NCBI GenBank assembly: GCA_964419335.1
Contig: CAYQOX010000035.1
Span: forward strand, 1-49,737
Direction of reading: 5' to 3'
DNA: 49,737 bases
Source of the DNA: CAYQOX01 sp964419335
GTDB lineage: Bacteria; Hinthialibacterota; Hinthialibacteria; Hinthialibacterales; Hinthialibacteraceae
Made by a program: the position numbers and the translations under genes
The notes under the pieces: model-generated
What the model was told of the DNA's origin: nothing
Seen by the model: only the letters and a program-made list of their open reading frames with translations
Databases searched by the model: none
Shown: positions 15,928 to 24,291 of the stretch, one piece after another
How the letters are laid out: each line of letters begins with the position of its first letter
Position numbering within the stretch: position 1 is the first letter of the stretch

Positions 15928-16774
15928 AGACTCTTCCATCGCTCTCCATCCAAAATGGAAAGAGAATCTGTCGCGTTTCGCTCACCGAGCAATGGCGACC
16001 CAATTCGAAATTTATACGACCCATGCGGATAAGCCCTATGCCCAACAAGCCGCCGGAGAAGCTTTCTCTGAACTAGATCGCCTTGAACAGGAATTGAGTC
16101 ATTTTATTCCCGGCAGTGATATTGATCGCATTAACAAAACCCCTCCAGGTGAGCCGGTCTCTATCGGATTAGAAGCCTTCGAATGTCTGCAATATGCCCA
16201 GCGTTTTCATCATCAAACCAAGGGGTGTTTCGATGTTTCTCTTGGCTATCCCCATTTCATTTTGGATGAAAGCCGTCATACCTTCACTTGGAAAAGCAAA
16301 ACGGGGAGCCTTGATTTAGGGGGCATCGGAAAGGGATTTGCCATTGATCAAATGGCGGCACTTCTTCAAGAATGGGAAGTGCATGAAGTCTTACTGCACG
16401 GGGGATTTAGTACTGTTTATGCGATGAATTCGCCCCAATCTTCCGATGGATGGCCGCTTACAGTAAGCCATCCAAGAACAAAAATAATCCTTCAACGCAT
16501 CTCGCTTAAACATTCTTCCATTAGCGGATCAGGAATTCGAAAAACGGATCATATTATCAATCCCCACACGAACCAACCCGTTCGCGATCGAATCGGTCGG
16601 TGGTGTATGGGATCAAACGCTACAGAAACCGATGCACTCTCTACAGCGGCGATGATCATGAACGAAGAGCAAATTGATTCTTATTGCGAGCAGCATCCTG
16701 AGGTTCGCTTCTATCTTCTTTCCAACGAGACAAATGAATTAAAAGAAATACACAAAGAAAAAAGCGGTCATTGA
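15920..16774 (+). CDS. apbE: ApbE-like FAD:protein FMN transferase
   Basis: Transfers FMN from FAD onto a Ser/Thr of a partner flavoprotein, using Mg2+. Family features in order: RAMATQFEI near the N-terminus, DLGGIGKGFAID (FAD-binding lysine region), LLHGGFSTVYA, SISGSGIRKTDHIINPHTNQPV, and TETDALSTAAM (metal site). The 284-aa length is a little short because there is no signal peptide or lipobox, whereas most ApbE proteins are exported. It may act in the cytoplasm or be miscalled upstream. The ATG lies in ATGAATAA overlapping the previous stop, the same 8-nt junction as in the pair before it. No FMN-binding target domain is seen in the window, so its substrate is unknown. Confidence 0.88.
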   Translation: MNKDSSIALHPKWKENLSRFAHRAMATQFEIYTTHADKPYAQQAAGEAFSELDRLEQELSHFIPGSDIDRINKTPPGEPVSIGLEAFECLQYAQRFHHQTKGCFDVSLGYPHFILDESRHTFTWKSKTGSLDLGGIGKGFAIDQMAALLQEWEVHEVLLHGGFSTVYAMNSPQSSDGWPLTVSHPRTKIILQRISLKHSSISGSGIRKTDHIINPHTNQPVRDRIGRWCMGSNATETDALSTAAMIMNEEQIDSYCEQHPEVRFYLLSNETNELKEIHKEKSGH

Positions 16775-16812
16775 ATTGATGGATTCGCTTCAACGACCGC
16801 TCTCTTACTTTC
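16763..16812 (+). terminator. Probable terminator of the cytochrome-apbE unit
   Basis: AGCGGTC (16763-16769) pairs with GACCGCT (16795-16801). An inner TTGAA/TTCAA stem is offset by one A/C mismatch. A pyrimidine- and T-rich stretch follows. The stem begins inside the last codons of apbE. It lies between convergent genes, so it may also affect the ThuA-like transcript. Confidence 0.5.
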
Positions 16813-16826
16813 TATTTATGAGAATG

Positions 16827-17849
16827 TTATTTCATTTCGTGATCGGAGGGCTTCAACCCTTTTTTATGACCGCCAAAACCGATGGGATTAGGATCATACT
16901 CTCCGACTAAATCGACGTTGGTTTTCGGAGGGATTTGATCTTCCATTTCCATACCCCAATAGGCGGCATTAACCAACAAGCGCCGAAAATCTTCGTCTTT
17001 TAAATCATCACCATGCCCCATCGTGGTGGTAAAAACACGCGAGGTCTTCCCTTTTTCTCCTGTGTAATGTTTGATCCATGCTACCGGCACCAACTCTTTT
17101 TCCGTATTGGGTTTGTCATCGGGATTCATGCCTTGGAGCACCTGTCCCATCACCACCGGCTTACAATCACCTTCCAACCCGGTAACCGCATAGACATCAG
17201 AGGGACCCCATATTTCGTTCACCCCACGGGTAATTGGATGGTTAACAAACTCGTGCGTAATAAGCCCGCGGGTGCTTTCGACCTGATGCCTGCCATAGTG
17301 GGCGATCCAGGTTTCGCCTAAAACCTGGCGTCCCAATCCGCCTTCCCACTCCTCATTTTGGTTATTCCAAGTATATTTGGCATACGGGCTGTCTTTCTTT
17401 TCCTTATAATGAAAAGCGTGAGTTGAAGTCCGTAACCCGATAATGGGCTTACCCGAATGAATATATTCATCCATATATTTCATTTGCTCATCGGGCAACT
17501 CACGGAAGCGGGTAAAAAGAATCATGAGATCGGCATCCTTCAGATGTTCCAAGCCTGGGATATTATCCACTTGTTCGGGGTTGATGGTACCATCTTCTTT
17601 ATCGATGGCAAACAAAACGGTACATGTGAAGCCATGATGTTTCGCCAGGATTTTCCCCAGTTGCGGCATGGATTCTTCGGAGCGGTATTCTTCATCGCCA
17701 GTCACGATAACGATGTGCTTTCCTTTCCCAGGTCCTTCTTGCCCTTCATAAACCACCCATGGATTTTCTTCTGCGTGTGCAATCGCCATCCCCATAATCA
17801 AAGCGATCATAATCAAACTGCTTACCGAAACGGATTGTACTCTCTTCAT
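16827..17849 (-). CDS. Secreted ThuA-like domain protein
   Basis: A 340-aa exported protein with a Sec signal (hydrophobic 10-26, cut after AHA). The ThuA-like glutamine-amidotransferase-type fold begins at KHIVIVTGDEEYRSEESMPQLGKIL and includes LMILFTRFRELPDEQ, KPIIGLRTSTHAF, the VESTRGLITHEFVNHPITRG segment and the C-terminal RVFTTTMGHGDDL. ThuA of rhizobia takes part in trehalose use via 3-keto-sugars. Exported homologues are common beside DUF1080 and Gfo/Idh/MocA genes. A good SD (GAAGGTG) precedes the ATG. It is divergent from the double DUF1080 gene across a 173-bp region with an inverted repeat, so the two may be coregulated. The exact reaction is not established for this subgroup. Confidence 0.87.
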   Translation of the reverse strand: MKRVQSVSVSSLIMIALIMGMAIAHAEENPWVVYEGQEGPGKGKHIVIVTGDEEYRSEESMPQLGKILAKHHGFTCTVLFAIDKEDGTINPEQVDNIPGLEHLKDADLMILFTRFRELPDEQMKYMDEYIHSGKPIIGLRTSTHAFHYKEKKDSPYAKYTWNNQNEEWEGGLGRQVLGETWIAHYGRHQVESTRGLITHEFVNHPITRGVNEIWGPSDVYAVTGLEGDCKPVVMGQVLQGMNPDDKPNTEKELVPVAWIKHYTGEKGKTSRVFTTTMGHGDDLKDEDFRRLLVNAAYWGMEMEDQIPPKTNVDLVGEYDPNPIGFGGHKKGLKPSDHEMK

Positions 17850-17906
17850 GATGCACCTTCTTTCTAAAAGTAGTTTGATGGAAATTTTATCATAGAATAT
17901 CTTTTT

Positions 17907-17925
17907 AAGGTAAGCCTATTACCTT
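17907..17925. promoter_or_regulatory. Inverted repeat, candidate operator between divergent thuA-like and DUF1080 genes
   Basis: Perfect 7-bp arms AAGGTAA and TTACCTT flank a 5-bp spacer. A third copy of the half-site AAGGTAA occurs at 17970-17976. The repeat lies in the divergent promoter space and overlaps a weak minus-strand promoter candidate. Which protein would bind is unknown; it could also just be a small hairpin. Confidence 0.35.
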
Positions 17926-18022
17926 GGTGAAACAAGGATAAAGACCTTCCTTTGTCTCGTGGATGTGATAAGGTAATTTGAGTTTGTTTTACTCCCAATA
18001 CCACTAAATGAGGAAAGGTCTT

Positions 18023-19249
18023 ATGAAACACAAACGTATCTCAATCTTTTCACTTACCGTATGTCTCATGATGGTTTTCGCTTTAGCCTCCTCTGCGCAG
18101 GAACAAAGATTTATTCCCCTCTTCGATGGTGAAACATTGGATGGGTGGAAAAAAGCGGAAGAGAACCAGGATACCTTTAGCATTGAGGATGGAGCCATCA
18201 AGGCCCAAGGGCCACGTTGCCACCTATTTTATGTAGGCGATGTGGAGAACCATGACTTCAAAAATTTTATTCTCCGCGTGGATGTCATGACCAAGCCCAA
18301 TTCCAACGGCGGGATTTTCTTCCACACCGAATACCAGGCTACGGGTTGGCCTCGTAAGGGCTATGAAGTGCAGGTCAATAATACCTATGAGAATGACCCG
18401 CGCAAAACCGGAAGTCTGTACAACACTCGTGATGTGTTTGAACAACACGCCGAGGACAACGAATGGTTCACGGAAGAAATCATCGTTTTTGGCGACCATG
18501 TCATCGTGAATGTGGATGGCGAAATGGTGGTTAATTACATCGAACCGGAAGAAAACCGTGAAAACGACGAAAGCCTCCCCAGTGGAACCATCGCCTTGCA
18601 AGGCCATGATCCTGGAAGCACCATTTATTACAAAAACATCCGCATCATGCCTTTGCCAGAAATGCCCGAATGGAAGCCATTATTTAATGGCGAAAATCTA
18701 GAAGGCTGGGAGCGAATTAACGGCAAAGCTGAATTTACCGTAGAAGATGGCGCTCTTGTAGGAACCACGGTGGAGGGAAGCCCCAACTCGTTCTTGTGCA
18801 CCAAAAAGCATTACAGCGATTTCGAACTGGAGTTTGAGGTCAAAGTTGACCCCCGTTTGAACTCAGGGGTTCAGGTTCGCAGTAACAGCAAGGAAGATTA
18901 CAAAGACGGCCGGGTGCACGGTTATCAAGTAGAGATCGATCCCTCGGATCGATCCTGGAGCGGTGGCATTTATGACGAAGCCCGCCGTGGTTGGCTGAAT
19001 GATTTAAAAGATAATGAAGAAGCGCGTAAAACCTTCGACGTCAAAAAGTGGAATACCTTCCGCGTCTTTTGTTACAAAGACCGCATTATGACCTGGGTCA
19101 ATGGTGTACCTGCTGCCGACTTGGAAGATGATATGACCCGAAAAGGCTTTATCGGTTTGCAAGTGCATAGTTTCAAGGGCGATCCGCCAGCGCAAGTAAA
19201 ATGGCGCAACCTTCGTATTCGTGATTTATCCAGGGATGAAGAAGAATAA
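18023..19249 (+). CDS. Secreted double DUF1080 (3-keto-disaccharide hydrolase) protein
   Basis: A 408-aa exported protein: Sec signal 1-26 (cut near SSA-QE), then two tandem DUF1080 beta-sandwich domains, each beginning with LFxGExLxGW (LFDGETLDGW about 33-42; LFNGENLEGW about 219-228). Each contains the PNSNGGIFFHTE or RLNSGVQVRSNS segment and ends with YYKNIRIMPL or WRNLRIRDL. DUF1080 proteins cleave 3-keto-glycosides made by sugar 3-dehydrogenases and are structurally related to concanavalin-like lectins. The ATG at 18023 is chosen because AGGAAAGG ends 4 nt upstream and the signal then starts MKHKR; an ATG at 18008 would add five residues. A terminator follows. Neighbouring ThuA-like, isomerase-like and Gfo/Idh/MocA genes fit a keto-sugar pathway. 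Confidence 0.9.
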   Translation: MKHKRISIFSLTVCLMMVFALASSAQEQRFIPLFDGETLDGWKKAEENQDTFSIEDGAIKAQGPRCHLFYVGDVENHDFKNFILRVDVMTKPNSNGGIFFHTEYQATGWPRKGYEVQVNNTYENDPRKTGSLYNTRDVFEQHAEDNEWFTEEIIVFGDHVIVNVDGEMVVNYIEPEENRENDESLPSGTIALQGHDPGSTIYYKNIRIMPLPEMPEWKPLFNGENLEGWERINGKAEFTVEDGALVGTTVEGSPNSFLCTKKHYSDFELEFEVKVDPRLNSGVQVRSNSKEDYKDGRVHGYQVEIDPSDRSWSGGIYDEARRGWLNDLKDNEEARKTFDVKKWNTFRVFCYKDRIMTWVNGVPAADLEDDMTRKGFIGLQVHSFKGDPPAQVKWRNLRIRDLSRDEEE

Positions 19250-19284
19250 ATGCAAGTACTATAAAAACCGGTCAAACGGATGAG

Positions 19285-19315
19285 GGGGCTATTAAATACA
19301 ATAGCCCCTTTTTTT
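19285..19315 (+). terminator. Strong rho-independent terminator after the DUF1080 gene
   Basis: A perfect 9-bp stem GGGGCTATT / AATAGCCCC with loop AAATAC is followed directly by seven T residues. It lies 36 nt after the stop codon, between convergent genes. Confidence 0.9.
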
Positions 19316-19339
19316 CTGTTCACCCTCTTCACATATAAA

Positions 19340-20275
19340 TCAACGAAACTTTGAGAATACCTTACGGGCAAACTTAACGCTCTTCTTATGCGCTTCGGCG
19401 GCATTCATCGTATTGAGAGTTCCATTTTCTACCGCTTGTTCTAAAACCAAATGCGGTTTCTTTCTCCTCTCATCGATTTGATCCGCCAAGCGTTGATAAT
19501 CGATATCTCCCTCGCTGAAGATTTCTTTCCATACTCCATCACTCGATTGACGCAAATGCATTTCGCGAATGCGATCACCATACAATTCCACAATATCATG
19601 CAGGGCGACATTCGAGTTCCCGGCTCCGCGGTATATCCAATGGGCATCCAAGCAAAGGGTTACATATTGGGGATCGGTGCCGACCATCATATGATGAAAT
19701 TCCCGGGCCGCATTTCGTAGCTCGATATCATGGTTATGATAAGCCAGGATCAAGCCTTGCTGATTCAATCCTTGGCCTAATCGATTCAACGCCTCGGCCT
19801 GTCGGATTAATTGCTCATCGCTTTTATGGGCTTCTTTACCCCATTGGATGGGCGAGGGATTGGTGACAATGATTTCTGTCCCCGCTTTTTTGGCTTTCTC
19901 TCCAATGGCTAAAACATTCCCAATGCTTTGTTCCACCTTCTCTTCGTCATGCAATACACTGTTGACATAAATCGAACGCATTTCCAACCCATGTTTTTCC
20001 AATAAGGGGAGATAAGAATCAAGATTCTCAGGACTGCCAACCCCAGGTTCAAATCCGTTGATCCCACAAGAAGCAACCTCCTTGAATCCCGCATCTAAGT
20101 TTTCCTGAAAGTTTTTATCATTCCGATTATAAAAAACACTCCAGGAATATTCATTGGTTGCGAGATGGAGGGACTCTTCCGCAGAAGCCAAGGGATTGTT
20201 AGCCCATGCCGTGAAAGCGGCGCCCAACGCGGAAATTTGATAAGCAAAAGTTCGTCTTGAAAGGTTTGGTTTCAT
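19340..20275 (-). CDS. Tat-exported sugar isomerase/epimerase-like TIM barrel
   Basis: A xylose-isomerase-like (AP-endonuclease family 2) TIM barrel with a twin-arginine signal (SRRTFAYQISALGAA, 6-20; cut near ASA). Candidate metal and catalytic residues are visible: Glu76 in NGFEPG, His182 in YHNHDIEL, Asp210 in LDAHW, His240 in MHLRQ and Glu279 in VLEQ. Relatives isomerise or epimerise keto-sugars, and some act as 3-keto-glycoside lyases or hydrolases in oxidative glycan breakdown. The SD GAGGTAAG precedes the ATG. It is convergent with the DUF1080 gene and divergent from a Gfo/Idh/MocA gene. Export by Tat suggests it folds with its metal in the cytoplasm and works in the periplasm with those enzymes. 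Confidence 0.86.
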   Translation of the reverse strand: MKPNLSRRTFAYQISALGAAFTAWANNPLASAEESLHLATNEYSWSVFYNRNDKNFQENLDAGFKEVASCGINGFEPGVGSPENLDSYLPLLEKHGLEMRSIYVNSVLHDEEKVEQSIGNVLAIGEKAKKAGTEIIVTNPSPIQWGKEAHKSDEQLIRQAEALNRLGQGLNQQGLILAYHNHDIELRNAAREFHHMMVGTDPQYVTLCLDAHWIYRGAGNSNVALHDIVELYGDRIREMHLRQSSDGVWKEIFSEGDIDYQRLADQIDERRKKPHLVLEQAVENGTLNTMNAAEAHKKSVKFARKVFSKFR

Positions 20276-20457
20276 GTTCTTACCTCAAATAGATTCATTG
20301 AATAGATCCATCATATCATAAAAAATGAGTTTCCAGTAAAGGTTCTCTTCTTTAAAAAAAAGAGAACCAAAATCGTAGACGTGCTGTTTGATCTATGAGA
20401 TAATCGTCCTGCTGTTGTCATGAATAAAGTACTAATGTTTTTTATTGAGAGGATATT

Positions 20458-21858
20458 ATGAAAAAGCCAACATTTTCCCGACGATTATTTTTAACTGGAA
20501 GCGCGGCGACGCTTGCTACCATGGGGTGTGCGACCGGTAAGGTCAAATCAACCACCATGGCGAAAAGCAACTACAGGTCGCCAAACGAGAAGTTGAATAT
20601 CGCCAGCATTGGAGTTGGAGGCAAAGGGTATAGCGATGTGGAAACTTGTAATAGTGAAAATATCGTAGCCCTTTGTGATGTGGACTGGAAGCATGCAAGC
20701 GGGGCTTTCAACAAATATGATAAAGCCAAACGCTTCAAGGATTTTCGTAAGATGCTGGATGAAATGAAGGAAATCGAGGCGGTCACTATTTCCACGCCCG
20801 ACCACACCCATGCGCTTGCAGCGATGGAATGTATGCAGCGCGGGAAGCATGTCTATGTACAAAAACCCCTGACTCACACCGTGGAAGAAGCCCGCCTCTT
20901 GCGCGAGGCCGCCCATACCTACAAGGTGTCCACCCAAATGGGGAACCAAGGTGCTGCCACGGATATGCACCGCGAACTGTGCGAAATGATCTGGGCTGGG
21001 ATGATTGGCAAAGTTCGCGAAGTGCATTCCTGGACCGATCGTCCTAAAGATTGGTGGCCGCAGGGGATTCCCCATGCCTTAGAAGAAGAGCCCGTCCCTG
21101 AGCATGTAGACTGGGATTTGTGGTTAGGCCCGGCTCCCTATCGGGCTTATAATCCTGGGTATTGTCCCTTCAAGTGGCGTGGCTGGTGGGATTTTGGCAC
21201 CGGCGCCTTGGGAGATATTGCCTGTCATAATCTGAGTCCTGTGGTCAAAGCCTTACAGTTGGAATATCCCACCCAAGTCACTTGTACCCATAGAAAAGAT
21301 TTTAACTTGCAGACCTATCCCACGGAATCCATTATTCATTATCGTTTTCCCGCGCGCAAAACCTTCCCCGAACTAGATCTTTTTTGGTATGACGGAATGC
21401 TCAAACCTGAACTGCCTTCCGGAGTGAGCGATGATTTGGATTTGCTGAGCGAGAAAACCGGGACCCTGTTCATTGGCGATAAAGGCATCATCGTCATGAA
21501 AGGACAAATTAACAAAAACGTGCTGGTCATCGATAACGAAATCGTTGAGGATTACGAACCGCCGCGTCAACTTATTCCACGCTTACCGAATATTTCCAAA
21601 AACGGGAATCAAGATTCCGATCGGATGCATAAACTCGATTGGATCCTGTCTTGTAAAACAGGTTCGAAGACCAGTTCCAACTTCGATCATGCCGGGCCGC
21701 TGACCGAATGGGTGGTGATGGGAAATATTTCCCTCCGTTATCCAAATCAAACCTTGCAGTGGGATGGCCCCAAGATGACCTTCCTCAACAAGGATGAAGC
21801 GAATCAATTTGTGAGAAAAGACTATCGGAAAGGGTGGGAATTACTTTTGCCTGTTTAA
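20458..21858 (+). CDS. Tat-lipoprotein Gfo/Idh/MocA family oxidoreductase
   Basis: A 466-aa NAD(P)-dependent oxidoreductase type. The N-terminus combines a Tat motif (SRRLFLTGSAATLA) with a lipobox ending at Cys24 (ATMGC), so it is probably exported folded and then lipid-anchored. The Rossmann start is LNIASIGVGGKG. The catalytic motif is VQKP with Lys136, followed by GALGDIACHNLSP containing the conserved His. DWWPQGIPHA and FKWRGWWDFGTG are typical of planctomycete-type members. GAGAGG lies 5 nt before the ATG. It differs from the Gfo/Idh/MocA protein at 12 kb, which lacks the lysine. It probably oxidises or reduces a glycoside in the periplasm with tightly bound NAD. The substrate is unknown. 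Confidence 0.9.
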   Translation: MKKPTFSRRLFLTGSAATLATMGCATGKVKSTTMAKSNYRSPNEKLNIASIGVGGKGYSDVETCNSENIVALCDVDWKHASGAFNKYDKAKRFKDFRKMLDEMKEIEAVTISTPDHTHALAAMECMQRGKHVYVQKPLTHTVEEARLLREAAHTYKVSTQMGNQGAATDMHRELCEMIWAGMIGKVREVHSWTDRPKDWWPQGIPHALEEEPVPEHVDWDLWLGPAPYRAYNPGYCPFKWRGWWDFGTGALGDIACHNLSPVVKALQLEYPTQVTCTHRKDFNLQTYPTESIIHYRFPARKTFPELDLFWYDGMLKPELPSGVSDDLDLLSEKTGTLFIGDKGIIVMKGQINKNVLVIDNEIVEDYEPPRQLIPRLPNISKNGNQDSDRMHKLDWILSCKTGSKTSSNFDHAGPLTEWVVMGNISLRYPNQTLQWDGPKMTFLNKDEANQFVRKDYRKGWELLLPV

Positions 21859-21907
21859 TCAAAAATTAACTTCAAATAAAAGGCTTATCCTTGCCTTCGA
21901 GAAAGCT

Positions 21908-21936
21908 TTGTTAAACAATACATAGAGTTGTATATC
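21908..21936 (+). promoter_or_regulatory. Candidate promoter for the PHP phosphodiesterase gene
   Basis: TTGTTA and TATATC are separated by 17 bp, about 28 nt before the start codon. The predicted leader is short and contains the strong AAAGGAGG ribosome site (21949-21956). Confidence 0.4.
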
Positions 21937-21963
21937 AATTTATCGACTAAAGGAGGTTGATTC

Positions 21964-23082
21964 ATGAAACCTGTAAAACACTTGTGGCTGTTATTGGTTG
22001 TGACTTTGTTGATGGTACCCCTTATGACTTCGGCGCAGGGATCGTCGAATTGGCAAATTGTCTCTTCAGAGAAGGAAGAACTGCGAATCCCCGATATCCC
22101 AGGCTATGAGACCTTACAATGCGATTTCCATACTCATACAGTTTTTTCGGATGGAGTGGTATGGCCTACGGTAAGAATTTCTGAAGCCTTGCGTGAAGGC
22201 CTCGATGGGATTGCCATCACCGATCATATCGAATACCTCCCGCACAAGGATGATCTTCCACCCAACCACAATCGTAGTTATGAGATCGCCAAACCCCATG
22301 CCGATCGCTTGAATTTGCTCATGCCGCGCGGGACCGAGATTACCAAAGATACTCCTCCAGGGCATTACAACGCAATCTTCCTAGACGATGTGGATGAGTT
22401 AGTGCATGACGATGTATTGGATTGCGTGGAACAAGCAAATAAGCAAGGGGGATTTGTTTTTTGGAACCATCCCGGTTGGAAAGGCTGGGAACGTGGAGCC
22501 TGGCGGGAAGTGCATGATACGATGGTGGATAACGGATGGCTTCATGGTATTGAAGTGGCCAATGGTGGAACCTATTACGATAAAGCCCACCAATGGGCGC
22601 ATGAGAAAAAGTTAACCATGATGGGGTCTTCGGATGTTCATCAACCTATGATGGATAAACCCTACACTCCAGAAGAGCATCGTACCATGACCCTCGTGTT
22701 TGTCCGTGAACGCACCATGGCTTCACTCAAAGAAGCGCTCTTCGCCGGACATACAGCCGCCTGGTGGAAAGAGTATGTTTACGGTCCTGAAAACATTTTG
22801 CAAGAATTAGTGAAAGCATGTCTTGAAATACGTGAGCCTTATTATGCCGAAGGAGAACATCTACGTTTTGAGGTATGGAACAAATCCGACTTTGAATTCT
22901 CGCTAACCAATGCGGGTGAACATGGTCCGGGGAACATAGACATTCCTGCCAATAAAACCCTTCAATTGTATGCGAAAGTCGATCCGGATGTGGAGGAATT
23001 GGAATTCAAATACAAAGTCAATAATTTCCAATATGCCCCTGACAAACCCATCACGATCGAAGGAACGATGGCCTTGCCTTAA
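21964..23082 (+). CDS. Secreted PHP-domain phosphodiesterase, Sb-PDE-like
   Basis: An exported metal-dependent phosphoesterase: Sec signal 1-24 (cut after TSA), then a PHP domain with CDFHTHTVFSDG (DFHTHT at 54-59), ITDHIEY (85-91), FWNHPGW and GSSDVHQP, which supply the usual His/Asp metal ligands. The C-terminal 75 residues form a small beta domain. Close relatives have been called Sb-PDE-type phosphodiesterases and cleave phosphodiester bonds; the natural substrate here is unknown. AAAGGAGG sits 7 nt before the ATG. It lies between the Gfo/Idh/MocA gene and a terminator. It could release phosphate from phosphodiester-decorated glycans or wall polymers. Confidence 0.88.
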   Translation: MKPVKHLWLLLVVTLLMVPLMTSAQGSSNWQIVSSEKEELRIPDIPGYETLQCDFHTHTVFSDGVVWPTVRISEALREGLDGIAITDHIEYLPHKDDLPPNHNRSYEIAKPHADRLNLLMPRGTEITKDTPPGHYNAIFLDDVDELVHDDVLDCVEQANKQGGFVFWNHPGWKGWERGAWREVHDTMVDNGWLHGIEVANGGTYYDKAHQWAHEKKLTMMGSSDVHQPMMDKPYTPEEHRTMTLVFVRERTMASLKEALFAGHTAAWWKEYVYGPENILQELVKACLEIREPYYAEGEHLRFEVWNKSDFEFSLTNAGEHGPGNIDIPANKTLQLYAKVDPDVEELEFKYKVNNFQYAPDKPITIEGTMALP

Positions 23083-23108
23083 TATTCAAAAACAACAGGT
23101 ATGATCCA

Positions 23109-23138
23109 GACCGGGCAATTCCTCGCCCGGTCTTTTTT
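23109..23138 (+). terminator. Rho-independent terminator overlapping the convergent AraC stop codon
   Basis: An 8-bp stem GACCGGGC / GCCCGGTC with loop AATTCCTC is followed by six T residues. The T-run overlaps the stop codon of the minus-strand AraC gene, so both genes end within a few bases of each other. Confidence 0.88.
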
Positions 23139-24033
23139 ATTCCTGAGGTTTGAAGTGGCTTCTCCACTCCGTAGGAGAATAGCCCGTTCTCTTTTTAAAG
23201 ACGCGGGAGAAATAAAAGGGCGTATCAAACCCCAAATCATAGCTGATTTGTTTTACAGAAGCCCAGGTTTCAGATAATAACTTTTTCGCTCGTGTAATGC
23301 GCAACTCAAGCATATATTGGTGCGGTGAAAAGCCCGTATAGTACTTAAAAGACTGACGAAACCAAGAATAGCTCACCCCGTGGGTTTGAGCAAATTCTTC
23401 AAAATTGAAATCACTCGAGATTTTCTCTGCGATGGCGTATTTGGCTTTGTTGATCACTTCATAGATGTATTGTTCTCCATGCTCAGGGGTAAATTTAATG
23501 GTGTTCAATCGAGCGATAATTTGCAGGGTTTTTGCGGAGAGGGTTTTTTGGAAGCCAAACGGTTCTTCCTGCACGATTTCTATGATCTCGTTGAATAACT
23601 CGATTAGGTAATTATCATAGCCGATGTGGATGACGGGAGAAGTCACTTCCAGGAAGTCTTTATGTCTTAAATGATGGGCAAAAAAACCGTCAAAGCCTAC
23701 CCAATGCTCATCCCAGCCTTGCTCTTCGTGCGGCCAATAGCGGTGCCATTCGTTCGGGAATAAAATAAATAGATCACCATCCTGAATGGTATGCTTGCCT
23801 CCCATTTTCGATTCGAAATACCCTCTCCCTCGTGAAATAAAAACAATCTGAAACGTATGCAAAATACGCCCCTTGTCGGGAGAAAAATCATACTCAGGAG
23901 GATGTCCCGAAGGAGGATAGTGGGAATGGGGACGAATCTGAGTCATGCCAGCATCGGTAATATACAATCCCCAATCTTTATCACTTTGGCTGGCGATGAG
24001 GTATTTAAAAAAGCGTTCAGGCTGTGCGCTCAT
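23137..24033 (-). CDS. AraC-family transcriptional regulator
   Basis: A 298-aa cytoplasmic regulator. The N-terminal half is a cupin-like sensing domain (HTFQIVFISRGRGYFES, then LFILFPNEWHRYWP). The C-terminal 100 residues hold the two helix-turn-helix motifs: FEEFAQTHGVSYSWFRQSFKYYTGFSPHQY, and the AraC signature around ISYDLGFDTPFYFSRVFKKRTG followed by SPTEWR. SD AGAGGT is close to the ATG. It is divergent from the rhamnose/glycan gene run starting at 24.3 kb and probably activates it in response to a sugar such as rhamnose. The inducer is not proven. No clear operator was identified in the 258-bp divergent region. Confidence 0.92.
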   Translation of the reverse strand: MSAQPERFFKYLIASQSDKDWGLYITDAGMTQIRPHSHYPPSGHPPEYDFSPDKGRILHTFQIVFISRGRGYFESKMGGKHTIQDGDLFILFPNEWHRYWPHEEQGWDEHWVGFDGFFAHHLRHKDFLEVTSPVIHIGYDNYLIELFNEIIEIVQEEPFGFQKTLSAKTLQIIARLNTIKFTPEHGEQYIYEVINKAKYAIAEKISSDFNFEEFAQTHGVSYSWFRQSFKYYTGFSPHQYMLELRITRAKKLLSETWASVKQISYDLGFDTPFYFSRVFKKRTGYSPTEWRSHFKPQE

Positions 24034-24291
24034 AACGACCTCTCGACTCTGGGTTTAGCAAAGCCAATTCCTTCATCACTGTCAAAAAGTATATGCAATC
24101 CGTCATTTTGTTTATTTACAAAAGCTACAATTCTTTCATAAGATGTAAAGAATTCCAATAAGAGCGAGAACATTATTTGGCGTGTCCCACATCGAAGGAG
24201 TTAATTCAACAGCCTTCCAACATGCTTCAAGTCAATTATATCAGGAAAAAATTGTTTTCGCTCTACATTTCCTTTCAAGGAGGACAAGAAA

